From contig CAREDV010000005.1 in NCBI GenBank assembly GCA_948964545.1, forward strand, positions 42,825-106,824: a stretch of 64,000 bases of DNA. The letters run 5' to 3'. The stretch is from an uncultured bacterium. GTDB lineage: Bacteria; Cyanobacteriota; Vampirovibrionia; Gastranaerophilales; Gastranaerophilaceae. The position numbers and the translations under genes were made by a program. A model generated the notes under the pieces. It saw only the letters and a program-made list of their open reading frames with translations, did no database searches and was not told the origin of the DNA. Shown here piece by piece: positions 32,941-40,778 of this stretch (its first letter is position 1; each line of letters begins with the position of its first letter).

Positions 32941-33633
32941 AGATATCTTGATATTAAACACACTTTCAATATCAACACCATTGAGTATTTCTGATATTAA
33001 ATCGCTGGAAGAAACATTTTGTTCAAAATGCGGTAATGTACCCAAAACTTTTGCGTCAGTATATTCTTCAATCATTTTTGGTAATAACTTTTTGCTAACA
33101 GAATTTTCGTTATAATTATTGACGATAACTCCGCGAAGTTCAAGTCCGAGTTCTTTTGCTCTGTTAAGCGAAAGCAGTGCATTGTTTAAATCGGAATTTT
33201 CAGCTGAAACTGTCAATAGTAAAGGTAAGTTCAAACTTTTCACAACATCTTCTTCCAAAAAATTTTTGCCGTAAGGTGTTGCAAGACCCCACAAACCATC
33301 TATGATTAAACATTCATTATCATTTTTAATTGTATCAAAATCGCGCGTAATAATATTTTTTTCTAAAATTATTTTTTCATTTGCTGCAGAAAGTATCGGA
33401 GAAATTTCTTCTCTCAATAGATATGTAAAATAAGTTTTTATATGTATATCATGCGCTTTAACAAACATTAAATCTTTTGACTGCAAATAACCGTCATTTT
33501 CCAAAGCTCCGACTTCTACAGGTTTATAGATACCTGTACTGTATCCAAGACTCTGCATTGTCACTGCAAGCCCAGTGGTTGCAAAAATTTTATCGTTCTT
33601 TTGTTCAACGCCTGTAACATATAATTCTAACAT
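32929..33633 (-). CDS. bioD: Dethiobiotin synthetase-like protein, degenerate P-loop
   Basis: 234 residues. LYVTGVEQKNDKIFATTGLA aligns with the BioD start, but the Walker A consensus GTDTxVGKT reads GVEQKNDKI, so the second Gly and the Thr are lost while the Lys is kept. The substrate motif GIYKPVEVGA, ECLIIDGLWGLATPYG, LPLLLTVSAENSDLNNALLS and GVIVNNYN are family-like. It may be inactive, use a different nucleotide, or be a diverged paralogue. Extended -10 TGCTAATAT lies 6 nt before ATG (leaderless). Confidence 0.75.
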   Translation of the reverse strand: MLELYVTGVEQKNDKIFATTGLAVTMQSLGYSTGIYKPVEVGALENDGYLQSKDLMFVKAHDIHIKTYFTYLLREEISPILSAANEKIILEKNIITRDFDTIKNDNECLIIDGLWGLATPYGKNFLEEDVVKSLNLPLLLTVSAENSDLNNALLSLNRAKELGLELRGVIVNNYNENSVSKKLLPKMIEEYTDAKVLGTLPHFEQNVSSSDLISEILNGVDIESVFNIKISKLK

Positions 33634-33929
33634 AATTTTATATTAGCAGAAAAATCTATTGTAGAAAACATTGTAGAAAGATGTAGAAAAAACATGAGTT
33701 TTCTACAGAGTTTTGACAAGTTTTGAGTTTTCTACAAAAACCATTATTATTATTACGAATTTTCTACTTAATTTTCTACAATAATAAATTCAGTAATAAT
33801 AATAGTTTTCGACCGTTTTCTACAAATATTTCGAGCTTATTATTATTATTAATTTATATATATATATTTATTTAATATTATTGTAATTAATCTTTCAGTA
33901 GATATAATCTAAGAAAAGGGAGTAAAGAC
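33634..33929. other. Putative chromosomal replication origin (oriC)
   Basis: Upstream of dnaN lie six exact TTTTCTACA nonamers (33660, 33682 reverse; 33699, 33728, 33772, 33816 forward) and two with one mismatch (33672, 33760). They are followed by an AT-only stretch 33838-33891 with ATT/TAT runs that could unwind. The boxes differ from TTATCCACA at two positions and from the cyanobacterial-type TTTTCCACA at one. oriC next to dnaN is known in cyanobacteria. Confidence 0.75.
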
Positions 33930-35051
33930 ATGAAATTTGTTGTTAAAAAAGAAGATTTGTATAATGGAATTAAGATTGTTGAAAGAGCTACGTCTATCAA
34001 AGCTTTACAGCCTGTATTGATGAACATATTAATTGAAACAATCGACAAGGGAACAATCAAACTTGTAGCAACAGATTTGGACTATACTGTAATTGCAGAA
34101 GTTGATGCGCAAGTTGAAGAAGAAGGAAAAATTACATTACCTTCAAAAACTCTGAATGAAATCGTATCAAAACTCGGCGACAAATTAATCACTTTTGAAA
34201 TGAACGAAGGTGAAACAACAGTAAATATTACATGTCAAAACTCAAAATTTGATATTATCGGTATTTCAGCTTCTGAATTCCCGCCTGAATTTTCAAATAT
34301 TGATGTGAAAGAAGAAGATGGTTTTGATATTTCAATCAGACCTTTTGTGAAAGCTGTTAAACAAGCAGGTTTTGCAGCAGCAAGCTATGAAACAAGCAAC
34401 CTATTGTCAGGTATTGTCTGTGATATTTCATCAAATGTTATGGAAATTGCATCAACTGACGGAAACAGACTTGCAAGAGTTCGCGAAACTATTGATAATA
34501 AAGAAAATCATGCAAAACAGCTTATTATTCCGTCAAAGACATTAAACGAATTTATTAAAATGAGTTCTTTCATTGATGAAGAAGCTGTAAAAATATATAC
34601 AGAAGATTCAAAAATTATAATTAAATCTGAAAAAACATTGACAGTTTCAAGATTGTTATCAGGACAATTTCCGAAATATAACCAGTTAATTCCGCAAGAA
34701 AGCCCGAAAGAAGCATTAGTAAATGTTTCACAGATGATTTCAGCTTTGGAACGTGTATCAATTATGGTTAATGAAAAAACTAGTATTGTAAAATTAGAAT
34801 TTGGTCATAACAATTTGAAACTTACTGCTGATACACCTGATTCAGGTAAATCGGAAGAAAATTTAGATATTGATTATACAGGCGAAGAGTTAGCAATCGC
34901 GTTTAATTATAAATTTGTATTGGAAGCATTGAAAAACATTGACAGTGACGTAGTTAAGGTTGGTTTGAATACACCGCTTTCAGCAACAATGTTTAGACCA
35001 AATAACGAAGAAGATTACGTTTGCTTGATTATGCCTGTGCAAATACGTTAA
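33930..35051 (+). CDS. dnaN: DNA polymerase III beta subunit (sliding clamp)
   Basis: 373 residues. Three clamp domains: MKFVVKKEDLYNGIKIVERA, LIETIDKGTIKLVATDLDYT, the middle TDGNRLARVRE, and the C-terminal CLIMPVQIR ending. SD AAGGGAG. The gene begins 25-30 bp after the putative origin and is transcribed away from it. dnaA is not adjacent. Confidence 0.97.
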   Translation: MKFVVKKEDLYNGIKIVERATSIKALQPVLMNILIETIDKGTIKLVATDLDYTVIAEVDAQVEEEGKITLPSKTLNEIVSKLGDKLITFEMNEGETTVNITCQNSKFDIIGISASEFPPEFSNIDVKEEDGFDISIRPFVKAVKQAGFAAASYETSNLLSGIVCDISSNVMEIASTDGNRLARVRETIDNKENHAKQLIIPSKTLNEFIKMSSFIDEEAVKIYTEDSKIIIKSEKTLTVSRLLSGQFPKYNQLIPQESPKEALVNVSQMISALERVSIMVNEKTSIVKLEFGHNNLKLTADTPDSGKSEENLDIDYTGEELAIAFNYKFVLEALKNIDSDVVKVGLNTPLSATMFRPNNEEDYVCLIMPVQIR

Positions 35052-35893
35052 TTATTAATCGAAAAATAAACATCTTTCAAACGCTTTTTGCTGATGTGTG
35101 TATAAAGCTGTGTTGTTGAAACATTACTGTGCCCGAGAAGTTCCTGTACAACACGCAAATCCGCTCCGTTTTCAAGCAAATGTGTTGCAAAACTGTGGCG
35201 AAGTGTGTGAGGTGAGATTGTTTTATGTAAATTTTTTCCCTGATTATGGATAAATGTGTAAATTTCCTGGCGCGTAACCTCTTTTCCGTGCTCGTTTATC
35301 AGTAATTTTTTGGATTTTTTATTACACTTTTGTAAGAAAAATTCACGTTCTGGTAAATATTTTTTTATTGCATTAACAGCTTTTGTACCTAATGGAACAA
35401 TTCTATCTTTAAAACCTTTTCCTGTGCATTCCAAAAATTTGCCTTTCAAATCGTAATCATTTATTTTTAGATTAACAAGTTCCGACACGCGAAGCCCGCA
35501 TCCGTAAAGGAGTTCGACAATTACAGTTTCAATTTTGGTTAAGTTTTGCGAAAGAATTTCTTCGATTTCTGCAACGCTGATGACTTTCGGCAATCTTTGC
35601 GGAACTTTTGGCTGTTCAAGAGTCAGAGCAGGGTTTGCTGAGATAATTTCATTAATACATGCCCATTTGAAAAATCCGCGGATTGATGCGATTTTACGTA
35701 TTATACTAGTTGGCGAATATTTTTTTTCATGCAAATTTCTAATATATGCATTAATTTGTGTGCGCTGAATAGCTTTTAATTCACCGCAAAAATCAAGAAA
35801 ATCGCTTAAATCTCTCCTGTAAGCATCAAGAGTGTTTTGCGACAAACCTTTTTCTATTTCAAGGTAATCAAGATATTCCGATAACGTTTGCAT
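35048..35893 (-). CDS. Tyrosine recombinase, XerC/XerD family
   Basis: 281 residues. SAM-like N-terminal domain (YLDYLEIEKGLSQNTLDAYR) and catalytic domain with GCGLRVSELVNLKI (Arg I), HTLRHSFATHLLENGADLRV (HxxR), GHSNVSTTQLYTH (His and Tyr). Full length and alone, so probably the chromosome dimer resolvase rather than an element integrase; XerC versus XerD is undecided. ATG 35893 has TATAAT 6 nt upstream (leaderless). Overlaps dnaN tail by 4 bp. Confidence 0.92.
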   Translation of the reverse strand: MQTLSEYLDYLEIEKGLSQNTLDAYRRDLSDFLDFCGELKAIQRTQINAYIRNLHEKKYSPTSIIRKIASIRGFFKWACINEIISANPALTLEQPKVPQRLPKVISVAEIEEILSQNLTKIETVIVELLYGCGLRVSELVNLKINDYDLKGKFLECTGKGFKDRIVPLGTKAVNAIKKYLPEREFFLQKCNKKSKKLLINEHGKEVTRQEIYTFIHNQGKNLHKTISPHTLRHSFATHLLENGADLRVVQELLGHSNVSTTQLYTHISKKRLKDVYFSINN

Positions 35894-35999
35894 CACTAAA
35901 TTATACTACATATTAAGTATAATGACAATCGTATTTTATATGATATAATAATGAACAAAACGAGATGAAAATCGTTATATTGATGTAAGGAGAAACAAA

Positions 36000-36470
36000 A
36001 TGAAGAAATTTTTATCAATATTATTTGTATTAATTGCAACATGTTTAACAGTATTTGCAGATGATGCGCAGGAAGCTTTAAAATTCTTTAACAGCTACGT
36101 ATCTGCAGCAAACTCTTACAGTCCGACAGTTGCTACAATGTATTCACCAAATGCTAAAATTATTAGACAAGTTATCAAACCAGACGGCTCACTTGTTAAT
36201 GTGGATACTGATACTGCAACTTATATCAAACAAATGAAACTCGGTCAGGCAGGCGCAAAACTAAGAGGTTACAAAAACACTTATACTAACGTGTCTGTTG
36301 CAAATGCAGGAAACGGTGCTTATAAAGTAAGTTCTTTAAGACAGCCGTCTGGTGAAAATTACAAACTTAAAACTTATATGATTGTAAAACGTGAAAATGG
36401 TGCTTGGAAGATTACCGAAGAAATGATGCAGACTAAAGTGCAGACATTCTTAAAATACGCAAAGAAATAA
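36000..36470 (+). CDS. Secreted NTF2-like protein (156 aa)
   Basis: Signal peptide MKKFLSILFVLIATCLTVFA cleaved before DDAQEA. The mature part has an NTF2/SnoaL-like pattern: helix ALKFFNSYVSAANSYSPTVA, MYSPNAKIIRQV, and a closing strand MIVKRENGAWKITEEMM. Probably periplasmic; ligand unknown. SD AAGGAGAA. aroC starts 2 bp after its stop. Confidence 0.7.
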   Translation: MKKFLSILFVLIATCLTVFADDAQEALKFFNSYVSAANSYSPTVATMYSPNAKIIRQVIKPDGSLVNVDTDTATYIKQMKLGQAGAKLRGYKNTYTNVSVANAGNGAYKVSSLRQPSGENYKLKTYMIVKRENGAWKITEEMMQTKVQTFLKYAKK

Positions 36471-36472
36471 CT

Positions 36473-37531
36473 ATGCTTACAAAATTCAGATTTTTAACAG
36501 CAGGCGAAAGTCACGGAAAGTGTCTAACCGCAATAATAGAAGGAATACCGTCAGGGTTTGAAATAAACCCTGACTTTATCAATGCTGAATTAAAACGCCG
36601 TCAGGGCGGATACGGCAGAGGCGCGAGAATGAACATTGAAAGTGATACGATAGAAATTACATCAGGTGTCCGCTTTGGCAAAACTCTCGGTTCGCCCGTA
36701 ACTCTCGTAATTCAAAATAAAGATTACGAAAATTGGCAGAAGATTATGAGCATTTATGCTGAAAACTATACAGATGAAAAATCTTTCACAAAATGCCGTC
36801 CAGGGCACGCTGATTATGCAGGAAGTATAAAATATAATGCGAAAGATTTAAGAGATATTCTTGAGCGTTCCAGTGCTCGCAAAACTGCAATTGAAGTTGC
36901 AGTCGGTGCGGTTGCAAAACAGATTTTAAAAGAATTTGATATAACCTGTTCTTCAAGAATTTTGCAAATCGGTAATGCAAAAGAAAATTTTGAATTAGAA
37001 ATAGATAGAGCAAAAGAAGCAGGCGACACATTAGGCGGAAAGTTTGAAGTTGTGTATAAAAATCTTTCTGTCGGCTTAGGTTCTCATGTTCACTGGGACA
37101 GAATGCTTGACGGAAAAATCGCGCAGGCTGTAATGAGTGTTCCTGCCGTAAAATCTGTATCAATCGGCAATCATCATGCATATAAAATGTTTGGAAGCGA
37201 ATATCATGATCAAATGTATCTTGAAGATGATAAAATTGTCCGCAAAACAAATAACGCAGGCGGAATAGAAGGCGGTATGACAAACGGTGAACCTCTTGTA
37301 GTTACGGCTGTAATGAAACCTATACCGACATTAAGAAAACCATTAAAAACAGTTGATTTATTTAATATGGAAGAATGTGAAGCGCATTTTGAACGCTCCG
37401 ATACCTGTGCTGTTGAAGCCTGTTGTGTAGTTGCAGAAGCGAGAATTGCCTGTGTGCTGGTTGATGAATTGCTTTTGAAATTTGGCGGCGACAGTTTATC
37501 AGAAATGAAACAGATTTCGTTTGTCCGTTAG
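36473..37531 (+). CDS. aroC: Chorismate synthase
   Basis: 352 residues. EPSP to chorismate, last step of the shikimate trunk, needing reduced FMN. Signatures GESHGKCLTAIIEGIPSG, RRQGGYGRGARM, RPGHADYAGSIKY, and the C-terminal GGIEGGMTNGEP and RSDTCAVEACCVV. Full length; downstream of and likely co-transcribed with the secreted NTF2-like gene. Confidence 0.97.
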   Translation: MLTKFRFLTAGESHGKCLTAIIEGIPSGFEINPDFINAELKRRQGGYGRGARMNIESDTIEITSGVRFGKTLGSPVTLVIQNKDYENWQKIMSIYAENYTDEKSFTKCRPGHADYAGSIKYNAKDLRDILERSSARKTAIEVAVGAVAKQILKEFDITCSSRILQIGNAKENFELEIDRAKEAGDTLGGKFEVVYKNLSVGLGSHVHWDRMLDGKIAQAVMSVPAVKSVSIGNHHAYKMFGSEYHDQMYLEDDKIVRKTNNAGGIEGGMTNGEPLVVTAVMKPIPTLRKPLKTVDLFNMEECEAHFERSDTCAVEACCVVAEARIACVLVDELLLKFGGDSLSEMKQISFVR

Positions 37532-37573
37532 CGTTAAATGGATAAAAAATAATATCTGCCATAATATGCAGTA

Positions 37574-37619
37574 GTGGATTTTGTCCACAAAAAGAAAGTC
37601 TTGTCGAATAACAAGACTT
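37574..37619 (+). terminator. Hairpins downstream of aroC
   Basis: GTGGA/TCCAC (37574-37588) and AAGTCTTGT/ACAAGACTT (37596-37619). The second has no T run, so termination is uncertain. Nothing else is seen before 37795 apart from the promoter region of the next gene. Confidence 0.4.
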
Positions 37620-37794
37620 ATAAATATACATTTACCCCACATTTTTTATAACATAAAATATATAATTTGTCAACCCGTTAATAAATTTTTCAATTTGTAA
37701 ACTTAATGTAACAAATCAAATATTTTGTTAAAGTTTTCCAAAAACATGACCGAGATAGAAATTACGGACAATATGTTAAATTGGAGGTAATAAA

Positions 37795-38148
37795 TTGAAT
37801 TCAAAATTAGAGACAGCAATCGACAGTAATGTTATTGCAAACGGGATTATGCGTGACTTAATTGATGTCGATCGAATGGAAAGAATGCTGGAATGTGAGC
37901 TTAGTTCTTCAGATTTATTCAAAATTGACTGTGCTATCCTGTCACATTTGAGGAATACAAAGGATTTTTCAAAAGATTTACTTGAACAGCTAGAAACTGG
38001 AAAATTTGAAACCGTTATGGTTAAACCCCAAAAATCTATTGATATGGAATTACAAAATATTCAGCAGCAAGCTATTATGGATATTACTATGCCAATGCAG
38101 CAATTATTTGATGACATGGCAGTTATGGTGTCGGAAGCGTTAATATAA
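37795..38148 (+). CDS. Uncharacterised helical protein (117 aa)
   Basis: TTG start with an excellent SD GGAGG 7 nt upstream. Acidic, helical, no motif recognised. The C-terminus MPMQQLFDDMAVMVSEAL resembles the end of the next protein (EPIKNLFDDVLSFVSKL), so the pair are diverged paralogues separated by 9 bp and co-transcribed. Confidence 0.6.
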   Translation: MNSKLETAIDSNVIANGIMRDLIDVDRMERMLECELSSSDLFKIDCAILSHLRNTKDFSKDLLEQLETGKFETVMVKPQKSIDMELQNIQQQAIMDITMPMQQLFDDMAVMVSEALI

Positions 38149-38157
38149 GGAGTTAAT

Positions 38158-38430
38158 ATGAATATAGAAGAAAAACTAGAAATCGATTTTTCTAAAATTA
38201 CACCTGTTGATGTTTCAGAAACAATGATTTTGTCACAGGAATTACTGGACAAATATGCAATCATTATTGATGAAAGCAAGATTGAAAAGATTATTGCAGA
38301 AATGCCTCAAGCTCATACAATGACTTTGGAAGAAAAACTGCAATACATCAAGAAAATTCTTGATTATGATGTAACAGAACCTATAAAAAACCTGTTTGAT
38401 GACGTTTTGAGCTTTGTAAGTAAACTATAG
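38158..38430 (+). CDS. Uncharacterised helical protein (90 aa), paralogue
   Basis: ATG with SD AAGGAG. Acidic helical protein (ISLT-free, many Glu/Ile). C-terminal LFDDVLSFVSKL shared with the preceding protein. Function unknown. Confidence 0.6.
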   Translation: MNIEEKLEIDFSKITPVDVSETMILSQELLDKYAIIIDESKIEKIIAEMPQAHTMTLEEKLQYIKKILDYDVTEPIKNLFDDVLSFVSKL

Positions 38431-38452
38431 ATATTACAAGTTTATTCAGAGC

Positions 38453-39796
38453 CTAGTGGCGGGTGGAGCGGCTACGCTCCTCTGAGCGTTCACGTACAGA
38501 TAATTTTATAGGTGTTCCGAAGAAACCGAAAGCTTCACGCAATTTGTTTTCAATATAACGTTTGTAATGGTCTTTCATTAAATCAGCGTTATTTGCAAAG
38601 ATTACAATATGCGGAGGCTGAACACCTGTTTGAGTTACATACATAATTTTCAACCGCTTGCCTTTTGAAGATGCAGGCGGATTGAGCATATATGCCTCTT
38701 TTATAATCTTATTCAACAAACCTGTTGAGATGCGTTTAGTGCATTCGGCATAAACATTTTCCGCTTCAGCAAAAATTTGGTTTAATCGCTGTTTGGTAAC
38801 TGCCGAAATATAAATTTTCGGTGCGTATTCTAAAAATGGAATGTCATTTGCAAGTTTTTTATTATATTGGTTAATTGTATTTGACTGTTTATCCTCAATC
38901 AAATCCCACTTGTTAATCGCAATAATAATCCCTTTGCCTGCTTCTGTAATAATAGATGCAATTTTTTTATCCTGGTCAGAAATTCCTTCTTTAGCATCAA
39001 TTACTAAAAGTGCAACATCACAATCTCTAATGGAACGTATTGCGCGGTCAACGGCAAATTTTTCAACGCCCCAGTCAACTTTTGCTTTTTTTCTTATACC
39101 TGCTGTGTCAACGATTATAAATTCTCTGTCTTTATAAGTTATTGAACTATCAATGCTGTCGCGTGTTGTACCTGAAACATCAGAAACAATTACACGATTT
39201 TCGTTGAGTAAAGCGTTTACGATAGAAGATTTTCCTGCATTCGGTCGTCCGACAATTGCAATTTTAATTGTATTATCTTCTTCTTGTTCAATGTCGCGTT
39301 CAAAATCTTCTGTAACAAGGTCTAACAAATCACCTACACCGCCTGAGCCGTGAAGTGCAGAAATTCCTATAGGTTCACCGATTGCAAGCGAGTAAAAATC
39401 ATTTACCATCAAAAGACTTTCTGGATTGTCAGATTTATTAACTGCTAAAAATACAGGTTTTCCTGACTGGCGCAAAATATTTGCAATGTCATAATCTACA
39501 GGGTTAACACCCTCTTTGCCGTCAACAATAAAAATGATTTTGTCCGCTTCTTCGCAGGCAATTTTTGCCTGGTCAAAAATAGAAAGCATAATTTCATCTT
39601 CGTCACCTGGGATAATTCCACCTGTGTCGATAACTGTAAAAATTTTGTTTTGCCATTCGACATCAAAATAAATTCTGTCGCGTGTTACACCAGGCAAATC
39701 GTCAACGATAGAGTTTCTTGTACCTATCAAACGGTTTACAAATGTTGATTTTCCGACGTTTGGACGTCCTACTATTGCTACAATCGGTTTAGTCAT
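38453..39796 (-). CDS. der: Ribosome-assembly GTPase Der (EngA)
   Basis: 447 residues with two tandem GTPase domains: G1 GRPNVGKSTFVNRLIG and DLPGVTRDR (domain 1), G1 GRPNAGKSSIVNALL and DTAGIRKKAK (domain 2), NKSD and NKWD specificity motifs, then a KH-like C-terminal domain (KIMYVTQTGVQPPHIVIFAN). Acts in 50S maturation. TGC TAATAT lies exactly 6 nt before ATG with no SD (leaderless). Confidence 0.97.
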   Translation of the reverse strand: MTKPIVAIVGRPNVGKSTFVNRLIGTRNSIVDDLPGVTRDRIYFDVEWQNKIFTVIDTGGIIPGDEDEIMLSIFDQAKIACEEADKIIFIVDGKEGVNPVDYDIANILRQSGKPVFLAVNKSDNPESLLMVNDFYSLAIGEPIGISALHGSGGVGDLLDLVTEDFERDIEQEEDNTIKIAIVGRPNAGKSSIVNALLNENRVIVSDVSGTTRDSIDSSITYKDREFIIVDTAGIRKKAKVDWGVEKFAVDRAIRSIRDCDVALLVIDAKEGISDQDKKIASIITEAGKGIIIAINKWDLIEDKQSNTINQYNKKLANDIPFLEYAPKIYISAVTKQRLNQIFAEAENVYAECTKRISTGLLNKIIKEAYMLNPPASSKGKRLKIMYVTQTGVQPPHIVIFANNADLMKDHYKRYIENKLREAFGFFGTPIKLSVRERSEERSRSTRH

Positions 39797-39874
39797 ATAT
39801 TAATATTAGCATAAAAAATATTACGAAATGTAAAATTAAATTTACAATAGGCTGAAACCCTGTCATAATGCCTT

Positions 39875-39902
39875 CATAGCATAGCATAGCATAGCATAGC
39901 AT
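39875..39902 (+). repeat. Pentanucleotide tandem repeat (ATAGC)n
   Basis: 28 bp of CATAG/ATAGC units (5.6 copies), 75 bp upstream of the lineage-specific gene at 39977. Slippage could shift promoter spacing. Confidence 0.85.
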
Positions 39903-39976
39903 CCGTGCGCCAATAGCAACTTTTTTGACCAGTTTGTTTTTTCATGTTTGTGTGAAGAATGTAGAAAGGTAAAACG

Positions 39977-40711
39977 ATGATTCAAAATGTTGCACTTATC
40001 CCCAGAATTGCAAATACACCTGAAAAGGAAATTAATTTTACAGGTGCACTTAAAGATGAAGTAAAAGAAGATAATTCAGCGTTATTATACGGCTCACTTG
40101 CGACACTGGGCGCATTGGGTCTTGGAATGATTATCCGCAAACCTAAAGTTATTGAAAAAACTATTGAAAAAACAGTTGAAAAAGCCGCGGAACAGACAGC
40201 AGAAACTGCTGAAAAAGCAGTAAAAAAAGTTAAAACAAAAAGTAAAACCAGCAGAAGAAAAAATTTGAATGTAAGCGGTCATGAAAATAACCGTATGAAT
40301 AAAGCTGATGCAAAATGGCAGAGAAAACGTGAAAGACAACTTTTAAATAATCAAATGCAAAAAGAAGCAGAAGAACAATTTACAGAAGCAGAACTTCAAA
40401 CATATATGAAAGAAAACGGATATCACGCACCGAATGCAGAACAAAAACTTGATCTTGCAAATCTGCAAAGTAGAAACAAAGCAGAACGCGCAGAAAAAAA
40501 TACTATCGGAAATCTTGCACAAAAACAGGAAGCAAAACCAACAAAACCTCCTGTTGAAAATCCTGAATTAAAAGCTATTGACGGTACAATTCGTAATCTA
40601 AGAGCTCGTATAGCAGGTGCAAAAAGATTTTTTAAAGATACTTCTAAACTGGAAGCGCAGTTGAATGCATTAATCGAAAAACGTGATAATCTTATTAAAA
40701 AATCAGCATAA
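39977..40711 (+). CDS. Lineage-type protein with NFTGA motif and basic coiled region
   Basis: 244 residues. Short N-terminal segment ending EINFTGALK, a membrane-like helix LYGSLATLGALGLGMII, then a Glu/Lys repeat (KTIEKTVEKAAEQTAETAEK) and a long basic coiled region. Both this and the next gene carry a brief N-terminal aromatic-x-G/A motif near residue 20, which may be a targeting signal. SD AAAGG. Function unknown. Confidence 0.6.
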   Translation: MIQNVALIPRIANTPEKEINFTGALKDEVKEDNSALLYGSLATLGALGLGMIIRKPKVIEKTIEKTVEKAAEQTAETAEKAVKKVKTKSKTSRRKNLNVSGHENNRMNKADAKWQRKRERQLLNNQMQKEAEEQFTEAELQTYMKENGYHAPNAEQKLDLANLQSRNKAERAEKNTIGNLAQKQEAKPTKPPVENPELKAIDGTIRNLRARIAGAKRFFKDTSKLEAQLNALIEKRDNLIKKSA

Positions 40712-40778
40712 CAATTGTTAATATAATAGCAATTTTAAAGCTTTATGATTATTATAATTTTTGAAAGGTAGTTTAAAT

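Noticed and set aside
33838..33891. AT repeats before dnaN read as a mere low-complexity spacer
   Set aside because: Together with eight clustered nonamers the tract is better explained as an unwinding region of an origin.
37795..38430. Toxin-antitoxin pair
   Set aside because: The two proteins are paralogues of each other with no toxin or DNA-binding motif.
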